The translations under genes and the position numbers were made by a program. Below the pieces are notes generated by a model that was not told where the DNA came from, ran no database searches, and saw nothing but the letters and a program-made list of their open reading frames with translations. This document shows, piece after piece, positions 58,180 through 64,000 of a stretch of DNA of 64,000 nucleotides (the stretch's first letter is position 1; each line of letters begins with the position of its first letter). This DNA is from Streptomyces sp. NBC_01217 (lineage in GTDB: Bacteria; Actinomycetota; Actinomycetes; Streptomycetales; Streptomycetaceae). The stretch lies in contig NZ_CP108538.1 of the NCBI RefSeq assembly GCF_035994185.1, positions 4,751,501 to 4,815,500 of the forward strand, written 5' to 3'.

Positions 58180-59859
58180 ATGGGCCTGATGTCCTGGCTG
58201 CGCGGTGGCGGGCGTACGGAGACGGGCGCGACGGCTGCCCGGGAAACCGCTGCTCCGGACGCCGTACGGCGCGAGCGGGTCGACCTGAGTGGACTTCCGC
58301 CCCTCCAGCGGACGTTGGGCGGTCAGGATCTGGTCATCGATCCCTCCGGGTTCGAGGGATCGCTCTCCACGCGGCAGGACACCGTACTCGGCACGCCTCT
58401 CGGGCATCTGGTCAGCCCGGATGCGCCCACGGGGCTTGTGCACGCGATCACTGCTCCGGTGGCGGTGGACCGGCCTTCGCCGGTGCAGCGGGCGGTGGAG
58501 TTTCCTGGTCGGGGCAGGGCTGTGCCGTCCGTGCCTGTTGCTTCGTCCGCTCCCGGACCCGCTTCTGTTTCCGCTTCTGCTTCCGTTCCTGTGCCTGTTG
58601 ACGGTCCCGCTGCCGATTCCGCTTCTGTACAGCGTGTGGTCAGCGGTGGTGCGCCCGCGATGACTTCGGCCGGGGAGTCGGCTGCTGCGGCGGAGTTGCC
58701 GGTACGTCAACTGGTCGGCGAGCGGGCCTTGGCACCGGCTTCGAGCCCCGCTCCGGAGCCGCCGTCGTCGGCTGTTCAGCGTGCGCAGACGCCTCCGGTG
58801 GCCGAACCGGCTCGGAGAGTGCCCGGTCTCGGTGCGCCCATGTCGGCCCTGCCGCCCACGGCACAGCACCGCGCCACCGCTGCCTCCCCGGAGACGGGGG
58901 CAGGGACGGAGACGGAGACGGGGGCGATTCCGGTTCAGGTTCCGGTTCCGGTTGCCCGGAGCGTGGAGGCTCCCGAGGTCCCTGAGGTCCGGGAGAAGGC
59001 GCCCGTGGCCCCGGAGCCGACACCCGAGCCGGATGCGCCCACACCGGCACCCATGGCACCGCCCCCGGCCACCGCTCCGGTCGCGCCGCTGCTCGCCGAC
59101 CGGCCCGTGACGCTCTACTCCGGCTACTCAAGCGGCTCAAGCGGCTCAAGCGGCTCAAGGGAGAGCGTCGCCGCCGTGCAGCGTTCCGTCGCGAGTGGTG
59201 CGGCTGCGTCTCCACCTGTCAGTACGAGTCCGGTGTCCGTACCCGCGTCCCCGCCCGATGTCGTTCCGGTGCGCTGGACGTCCGTCGCGTCAGGGGTGCC
59301 GTCGGTCGTGGCATCGGCACCCGTACCGGCAGCTCTGCAACGGACTGCCGCGCCTCCCGCCCCGCAGCGTCGGGCAGTCGGGGGGCCGCCGGTGCCTCGT
59401 TCCTTGCCGGCTTCCGGTAGCCGTACCGCCTCCGCCGGTTCGGTCGCCGTGGCTGCGGGGGTGGCTCAGCGGATGGCGGACGGCAGTGTGGTGTTCCGCT
59501 CGCCGTCATCTCCGTCATCCCCGTCATCGCCGTACTCGTCCGCAACACCCGTCGTCCAGCGCGAGACGGAGACCGCGGAACCGCCGCCTCCGGAGCCACC
59601 CCAGGACCCCGAACCCGCATCCGTATCCGAACCCGAAGACGAACCAGGGCCCGAGCCCGTACCGGAATCCGAACCGGACTCCAGCCCCCTGGCCGGGGCC
59701 GGCGGCGCTCCGGGCGCTTCCGCGGCCGCTCCCGGCGGGCCGCCCGTCGTCACCGATGAGCTGGTACGCGCCCTGTACACGCCGCTCAGCCGGCTCTTCA
59801 AGGCGGATCTGCGGCTGGAACGCGAGCGAGCGGGGTTTCTCATCAACACCCGGCACTGA
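58180..59859 (+). CDS. Low-complexity CIS protein with repeated 'VQR' motifs
   Basis: 559 residues. A short N-terminal region has LSGLPPLQRTLGG (the LQR motif again). About 400 residues of Pro/Ala/Ser/Val low complexity follow, punctuated by VQR/LQR tripeptides (SPVQRAV, ASVQRVV, SAVQRAQ, AAVQRSV, AALQRTA, VVQRETE). The C-terminus is a compact helix pair (ELVRALYTPLSRLFKADLRL, ending FLINTRH). It lies between the two tube-protein genes, so it is probably part of or bound to the particle. A 9-bp GGCTCAAGC tandem repeat occurs near 59129-59160. Function not established. Confidence 0.7.
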   Translation: MGLMSWLRGGGRTETGATAARETAAPDAVRRERVDLSGLPPLQRTLGGQDLVIDPSGFEGSLSTRQDTVLGTPLGHLVSPDAPTGLVHAITAPVAVDRPSPVQRAVEFPGRGRAVPSVPVASSAPGPASVSASASVPVPVDGPAADSASVQRVVSGGAPAMTSAGESAAAAELPVRQLVGERALAPASSPAPEPPSSAVQRAQTPPVAEPARRVPGLGAPMSALPPTAQHRATAASPETGAGTETETGAIPVQVPVPVARSVEAPEVPEVREKAPVAPEPTPEPDAPTPAPMAPPPATAPVAPLLADRPVTLYSGYSSGSSGSSGSRESVAAVQRSVASGAAASPPVSTSPVSVPASPPDVVPVRWTSVASGVPSVVASAPVPAALQRTAAPPAPQRRAVGGPPVPRSLPASGSRTASAGSVAVAAGVAQRMADGSVVFRSPSSPSSPSSPYSSATPVVQRETETAEPPPPEPPQDPEPASVSEPEDEPGPEPVPESEPDSSPLAGAGGAPGASAAAPGGPPVVTDELVRALYTPLSRLFKADLRLERERAGFLINTRH

Positions 59860-59912
59860 TGAACGGCACCGCCAACGACTGCGACACCAAAGGGAATTGA
59901 GAGGTACGTGCC

Positions 59913-60350
59913 ATGGCCACCGCCCAGGACGACGATCCCGCCGTCAGCGTCTGCTTCGTCGTCACGATCGACGACATCGAGCTCGGGTCGTTCAACACAT
60001 GCGATGGACTGGGCTGCGAAGTGGTGCTCGAAACGCGCGAGGAGGGCGGCAACAACGGGCATCTGTGGCAGCTGCCGACCCGGCTGAAGTACTCGAACGT
60101 GAAGCTGTCCAGGCCGCTGACCAAGGAGACCGAGAAGGTGGCCCGCTGGTTCGCCACCATGACGACCGGGTTCAGCCGCAAGACGGCGCACATCGAGGCG
60201 CGGACCGGGGACGGGCAGAAAGTGGCCCAGTGGGGGCTGCTGGAGGTCGTGCCCGTTCGCTGGACCGGTCCCTCCTTCACCCCGGAATCGCCGAAGGTCG
60301 CGATGGAGACGATCGAGATCGCCCATCACGGCTATGTGATGGAGGGCTGA
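59913..60350 (+). CDS. Second CIS tube protein (tube initiator-like)
   Basis: 145 residues. It has the gp19-like fold again (SVCFVVTIDDIELGSFNTCD, WQLPTRLKYSNVKLSRPLTK, ETIEIAHHGYVMEG), but with a distinct sequence from the first tube protein. CIS loci typically encode such a second paralogue that adapts the tube to the spike. It is followed 5 nt later by the LysM baseplate gene. Confidence 0.9.
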   Translation: MATAQDDDPAVSVCFVVTIDDIELGSFNTCDGLGCEVVLETREEGGNNGHLWQLPTRLKYSNVKLSRPLTKETEKVARWFATMTTGFSRKTAHIEARTGDGQKVAQWGLLEVVPVRWTGPSFTPESPKVAMETIEIAHHGYVMEG

Positions 60351-60355
60351 CCGTC

Positions 60356-61165
60356 GTGAGTGGCGCGGGCCCCATCGCTTTCAGCGCCGCCGGTACGTCC
60401 GGGGCGTCGGCGGCTGCGAGGGCGGGCAAGGGGGGTTCGGCCCGGCCCAAGCTGGAGCACGCCTATCTGGAACTGCGTACGCCGCCGACCGGCGGTGGTC
60501 TCACGCCCGGTGGTCCGTGCGGGCGGATCGACTTCCAGTTCAATCCCAAGGAGCTGAGCCTCACCAAGGCCGCTTCCTGGAAGCGGAGTCCGGCCAAGGG
60601 TGCCAAGAGCTCGGGTCCGCCGGAGTACCAGGGCTCGCAGCCCAGCAAGCTCACCGTGGAGATGTTCTTCGACGCCAGCGACACCCAGGACACCCGGGTG
60701 GTGACCTCGGTGGAGCAGCTCTTCGCGTGCTGTGTGCCGACGAACGAGACCCGTCAGCAGCAGCGTTCGTCGCCGCCGTGGGTGGTCTTCCACTGGGGCG
60801 GACTGACCGGGTTCCCCGGCTACGTCAGTCAAGTGCAGGCGAAATACACCCTGTTCACCACCTCGGGCGTGCCGATCCGGGCCGTCTGCCAGGTCACGAT
60901 GGAGGAGATCAGCGGGGACACCCCGGGGCAGAACCCGACCTCGGGCGCTCTCGCGGCCCGCCGGGTCCATCGGCTGGGCGCCGGTGACTCGCTGCCCTCG
61001 CTCGCCCAGCGCGAGTACGGCGATCCGGCGGCCTGGCGGGTGATCGCGGAGGCGAACGGGATCGACGACCCGATGCGGCTGACCCCCGGGCAGCAGCTGC
61101 TGCTTCCCGCGCTGGACGAGCTGAGCCGGCTCGAAGAGGCGGGCCGGGACGGGGGGCGGTCCTGA
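60356..61165 (+). CDS. LysM-domain baseplate hub protein (Afp7/Pvc7-like)
   Basis: 269 residues from GTG 60356, with GGAGGG upstream. An N-terminal low-complexity part precedes the hub domain (GGRIDFQFNPKELSLTKAAS-type region, TVEMFFDASDTQDTRVVTSV) and a C-terminal LysM domain (VHRLGAGDSLPSLAQREYGD, GQQLLLPALDEL). Equivalent proteins connect tube and spike in phage and Afp particles. It overlaps the VgrG-like gene by TGATG. Confidence 0.9.
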   Translation: MSGAGPIAFSAAGTSGASAAARAGKGGSARPKLEHAYLELRTPPTGGGLTPGGPCGRIDFQFNPKELSLTKAASWKRSPAKGAKSSGPPEYQGSQPSKLTVEMFFDASDTQDTRVVTSVEQLFACCVPTNETRQQQRSSPPWVVFHWGGLTGFPGYVSQVQAKYTLFTTSGVPIRAVCQVTMEEISGDTPGQNPTSGALAARRVHRLGAGDSLPSLAQREYGDPAAWRVIAEANGIDDPMRLTPGQQLLLPALDELSRLEEAGRDGGRS

Positions 61166-63135
61166 TGGCGCCGCCGGGCGTTGCCACGGCGCTGGTGGTG
61201 GAGTTCGACGGCAGTCCGCTGCCGCCCAGGTTCGTGAACACACTGGTCGAGGGGTACGTCGACGACAGCCGGACGCTCCCCGACCTGTTCCTTCTGCGCT
61301 TCCGCGACCCGGACCGGGTGCTGCTGGAGCAGACGGGGCTGAAGATCGGCAGCGAGGCCCGGCTGCTGGCCCGCGCGGGCGGCGACACGGTCCCGAAGCC
61401 GCTGCTGAAGGGGGTGGTCACCGCCCTGGAGGTGGAGCTCGACGCGACCGGTACCTTCACCGTCGTACGCGGGCTCGACGAGTCGCACCGGCTGTTCCGG
61501 GGGCGTCGGGTGGCCAGCTACCAGAACATGACGCTCGCCGACATCTGCGCCCAGGTGGCCCAGCGCGCCGGGCTGAAGCCGGGGACGGTCGACGTGTCCG
61601 GTCCCGTACTCGAACACATCGCCCAGCCCAACGTCACGGACTGGGAGTTCGTGCGCGATCTCGCGGAGGAGGCGGGCGCGCAGGCGTACGTACTCGACGG
61701 CCAGCTGCATATCACCCGGCCCGCGGAGGCGAGCGGCGCGCCCGACGGTTCGGCGCGGGCCGACCGGAATCCGCTGGTCCTGGAGATGGGCAGCAATCTG
61801 CTGCGCTGCCGGGCCGGGGTGTCCTCGGCGGAGCAGGTCTCCGAGGTCGAGGTGCGCGGCTGGGACGTCAGGGCCAAGCAGCCGCTCGTCGGGCGGGCGC
61901 CCGCGGGGAGGTCGGCGACGCTGGAGCTGGGGGTGAGCGCGGCCGAGGTGACCGCGCCCTTCGGTGAGGCGCGTTTCGTGGTCACGGATGCGGCGTACGG
62001 GGCGCAGGCGCAGGTGGACCGGGCGGCGAAGGCGCTGGCGGAGCGGATCGCCGGGTCGTTCGCGGAGCTGGAGGCGGTGATCCGGGGGAACCCGGAGGTG
62101 CGGGCGGGCAGTGCGGTGGCGCTCAACGCGGTGGGGGCGCCTTTCGAGGGGCGGTACACGGTCACGTCCTCGCGGCATGTCTTCGACCCGGTGCGCGGGT
62201 ACGAGACCTGGCTGACGGTCTCCGGGCAGCAGGAGCGTTCGCTGTTCGGGCTGACCGGTGCAGGGCCCGGGTCCGGCGGGTCGGGAGCGGGGTCCGGTGG
62301 CGGTCCGCGGTGCGCGGGGCTGGTCAACGGGACGGTCACCGACACCCAGGACCCGGAGGGCTCGGGCCGGGTCAAGGTGCGGTTTCCCTGGTTGTCGGAC
62401 GAGTACGCGAGCGACTGGGCGCGTACGGCGCAGTCGGGCGGGACGAGCGGAGGCGAGGCGTTCATTCCCGAGGTCGGGGACGAGGTCCTGGTGGGGTTCG
62501 AGCACGGGCATCTGGACCGTCCGTACGTACTCGCAGGTCTGTACAACGGGAAGGACCGGCCGTCGCAGGGCAGCGGTGGCGCCGGGAGCGCCTCGTCCGG
62601 CGGCGCTCCGGCCGGTGGTGCCCCGGCCACCGGATCGTCCTCCCGGACCTCCGGCCCGCAAGCCCCGGGAGACGGACTGGTCGACCCGACCACCGGGGCC
62701 GTCAACCGCCGCTCCCTCGCCTCCAGGAGCGGCAACCAGCTGGAACTCCTGGACGGCGCCAACGGACCGCAGGGCGTACGTCTGCTCACCGGCGACGGAA
62801 AGCTGAAGATCGATCTCGACCGCAGGGGCACCGTGATCGTGATCAACAGCGACGGCAGCGTGACCATCGAGGCCAAGCAGCAGGTGTCCATCAGGGCGGT
62901 CCACGGCGTCGCGCTGGACGGCGGGCAGGGAACGCTCGAACTGAGCGGGGACAGCGTCACGTTGACGTCCCGCAGTGGAGTACGGGTCGACGGCGGAACA
63001 GGCGAGGTCAAGCTCTCCACCGGCGGCACGGTGGACGTCCAGGGCGCCCAGGTGGCGGTCAACGGAACCCAGCGGACCGACATCAGGGGCGGCAGCTCCC
63101 TGGCCATCAACGCACCCCTGGTGAAGATCAATTGA
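61165..63135 (+). CDS. VgrG-like spike protein
   Basis: 656 residues. A gp27-like hub domain (1-370; VTDWEFVRDLAEEAGAQAYV), an OB-fold (about 385-470; NGTVTDTQDPEGSGRVKVRF, EVGDEVLVGFEHGHLDRPYV), a Gly/Ser-rich linker, and a C-terminal beta-helix-like repeat region (SDGSVTIEAKQQVSIRAV, GDSVTLTSRSGVRVDGGT). It forms the trimeric piercing spike. The linker between OB-fold and beta-helix is longer than in many homologues. Confidence 0.93.
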   Translation: MAPPGVATALVVEFDGSPLPPRFVNTLVEGYVDDSRTLPDLFLLRFRDPDRVLLEQTGLKIGSEARLLARAGGDTVPKPLLKGVVTALEVELDATGTFTVVRGLDESHRLFRGRRVASYQNMTLADICAQVAQRAGLKPGTVDVSGPVLEHIAQPNVTDWEFVRDLAEEAGAQAYVLDGQLHITRPAEASGAPDGSARADRNPLVLEMGSNLLRCRAGVSSAEQVSEVEVRGWDVRAKQPLVGRAPAGRSATLELGVSAAEVTAPFGEARFVVTDAAYGAQAQVDRAAKALAERIAGSFAELEAVIRGNPEVRAGSAVALNAVGAPFEGRYTVTSSRHVFDPVRGYETWLTVSGQQERSLFGLTGAGPGSGGSGAGSGGGPRCAGLVNGTVTDTQDPEGSGRVKVRFPWLSDEYASDWARTAQSGGTSGGEAFIPEVGDEVLVGFEHGHLDRPYVLAGLYNGKDRPSQGSGGAGSASSGGAPAGGAPATGSSSRTSGPQAPGDGLVDPTTGAVNRRSLASRSGNQLELLDGANGPQGVRLLTGDGKLKIDLDRRGTVIVINSDGSVTIEAKQQVSIRAVHGVALDGGQGTLELSGDSVTLTSRSGVRVDGGTGEVKLSTGGTVDVQGAQVAVNGTQRTDIRGGSSLAINAPLVKIN

Positions 63136-63172
63136 CCGCGCGGACGCGCTGAGCGAGAGGAACGGACCCCCC

Positions 63173-63466
63173 ATGTCAGCAGTCGCTGCGGCAGCCGCAC
63201 GGGTCGGCGACCCCACCGGACACCCCGGCACCCTCGGCCCGCCCGGTGTTCCGTCCGTGCTCATCGGCGGCCTGCCCGCCGCGACGGTCGGCACCCCGCA
63301 TCTGTGCGCGATGCCGCCGCCCGCGGTGCATCCGCCGTCCACGATCGCACCGCCCGGCAGCACCACCGTGCTGATCGGCGGGCAGCCCGCCGCCCGCGTC
63401 GGGGATCTGGCCGGCTGCGGATCGCCCGTCGTGTCCGGGTGCCCGACGGTGCTGATCGGAGGCTGA
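63173..63466 (+). CDS. PAAR-repeat spike-tip protein
   Basis: 97 residues. PAAR-type repeats are visible (GDPTGHPGTLGPPGVPSVLI, PGSTTVLIGGQPAARVGDLA) with histidine/cysteine metal ligands (HPG, HLC, GCGSP). It caps the VgrG trimer with a sharp metal-binding tip. It has no extra toxin domain. Confidence 0.92.
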   Translation: MSAVAAAAARVGDPTGHPGTLGPPGVPSVLIGGLPAATVGTPHLCAMPPPAVHPPSTIAPPGSTTVLIGGQPAARVGDLAGCGSPVVSGCPTVLIGG

Positions 63467-63472
63467 GCGGCC

Positions 63473-63886
63473 ATGGGGCAGCAGTTCATCGGCGCGGGCT
63501 GGGCGTTCCCGCCGCGCACGGACGCCACCGGTTCCATCGCCCTGGTGCGCGGGGAGCACGAGCTGGAGGAGTCGATCCGGCTGATCCTGGCGACGTCGCC
63601 GGGCGAACGGCCCATGCGCCCGGAGTTCGGCTGCGCGGTCAACGACTACGTCTTCGCACCGGCGGACGCGGGCACGGCCGGGCAGCTCGCGTACGAGGTG
63701 CGTCTCGCGCTGGACCGGTGGGAGCCCCGGATCGAGGTCACCGAGGTCGTCGTCCGGTTCGACGAGGTCGACAACGGGGTCCTGTACATCGACATCGGCT
63801 ACACCGTGCGGGGCGCCAACGACCCCCGGAACCTGGTCTTCCCGTTCTACGTGATCCCGCAGCACGAGGAGGTGGACGGCGCGTGA
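63473..63886 (+). CDS. gp25-like baseplate protein
   Basis: 137 residues. The gp25/lysozyme-like baseplate fold shows in SIALVRGEHELEESIRLILA, TSPGERPMRPEFGCAVNDYV, and the C-terminal IDIGYTVRGANDPRNLVFPF. It starts sheath assembly at the baseplate. It overlaps the next gene by GTGA. Confidence 0.92.
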   Translation: MGQQFIGAGWAFPPRTDATGSIALVRGEHELEESIRLILATSPGERPMRPEFGCAVNDYVFAPADAGTAGQLAYEVRLALDRWEPRIEVTEVVVRFDEVDNGVLYIDIGYTVRGANDPRNLVFPFYVIPQHEEVDGA

Positions 63887-64000
63887 CGCTGCCCAGCCCG
63901 CATCTGGACGACCGCCGCTTCCAGGGCCTGGTCGACGAGGCGAAACGGCTCGTCCAGCAGCGCTGCCCCGAGTGGACCGACCACAATGTGTCGGATCCCG
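63883..64000 (+). CDS. gpJ-like baseplate protein, partial (5' end only)
   Basis: From GTG 63883 the visible 39 residues (beginning VTLPSPHLDDRRFQGLVDEA) match the N-terminus of the large baseplate wedge protein of CIS particles, with QQRCPEWTDHNVSDP at the edge. The rest of the gene, and probably the tape measure and tail-fibre genes, lie beyond the window. Confidence 0.82.
   Translation, partial: MTLPSPHLDDRRFQGLVDEAKRLVQQRCPEWTDHNVSDP

Noticed and set aside
60829..63642. 937-codon minus-strand frame opposite the VgrG and PAAR genes
   Set aside because: Shadow; the plus strand encodes recognisable spike and PAAR proteins with tight overlaps.
41100..64000. Interpretation of the right-hand locus as a tailed prophage or a type VI secretion system
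   Set aside because: There are no capsid, terminase, portal or lysis genes, and no TssJLM membrane complex or ClpV. DUF4255, DUF4157, the dedicated AAA+ ATPase and two tube paralogues mark an extracellular-type contractile injection system.
1..64000. CRISPR arrays
   Set aside because: No regularly spaced repeats of 24-40 bp with unique spacers were seen. The short repeats found (17076-17136, 57024-57090, 59129-59160) are contiguous tandem repeats.

Overview
The window reads as chromosome of a Streptomyces species. It is very GC-rich, many starts are GTG, and it carries the sigma-factor pair sigN/sigF, an SSI-type protease inhibitor, and a TTA codon in a regulator, which in this genus points to bldA control. 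From memory, the order of the genes between about 5.5 and 40 kb resembles the S. coelicolor SCO4006-SCO404x core region; this was not checked by alignment.

Region 1 (1-5,614) is the right end of an integrated phage or integrative element. Minus-strand early genes include an ERF-type single-strand annealing protein, several small proteins and a small HTH protein. These diverge from a second XRE regulator, a small membrane protein and a large serine integrase. The integrase gene runs 128 nt into the 5' end of a host acyl-CoA ligase gene, so an attachment site must lie at or near this overlap.

Region 2 (5,487-41,000) is mostly conserved Streptomyces chromosome. It holds the acyl-CoA ligase, a giant PAS/degenerate-kinase/REC protein, an SSI inhibitor, three tRNA genes (Ser-GCU, Arg-ACG, Ser-CGA), an ECF41-type sigma factor with its oxidoreductase, a two-component system followed by a lipid-linked sugar transferase pair, a TetR-controlled exporter, and a MarR-controlled exporter with unusual beta-sandwich tails. 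It continues with YceI, PPOX and 2-hydroxyacid dehydrogenase genes, the sigN/sigF pair, tadA and its partner, upp, a LytR_C protein and a HhH-GPD repair protein.

Region 3 (about 41,200-64,000, continuing past the right edge) is a contractile injection system (CIS/eCIS) locus. The structural genes on the plus strand are sheath, two tube proteins, small assembly proteins, a LysM baseplate hub protein, a VgrG-like spike, a PAAR tip, a gp25-like baseplate protein and the start of a gpJ-like baseplate protein. To their left lie a DUF4255 cap-like protein and the AAA+ ATPase. Accessory genes are a LuxR regulator with a TTA codon at position 8, a von Willebrand surface protein, a membrane Ig-like protein and a DUF4157 zincin-like protein.

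The most distinctive part is an inserted minus-strand cassette between ATPase and sheath. It encodes a 1,341-residue effector-like protein, with a GC-rich conserved-looking carrier part and a visibly lower-GC C-terminal tip, followed 13 nt later by a low-GC leucine-rich-repeat protein that looks like a dedicated immunity gene. A RelE/HigA-like toxin-antitoxin pair sits just beyond. I read this as a CIS-delivered polymorphic toxin with an exchangeable tip and partner immunity gene.
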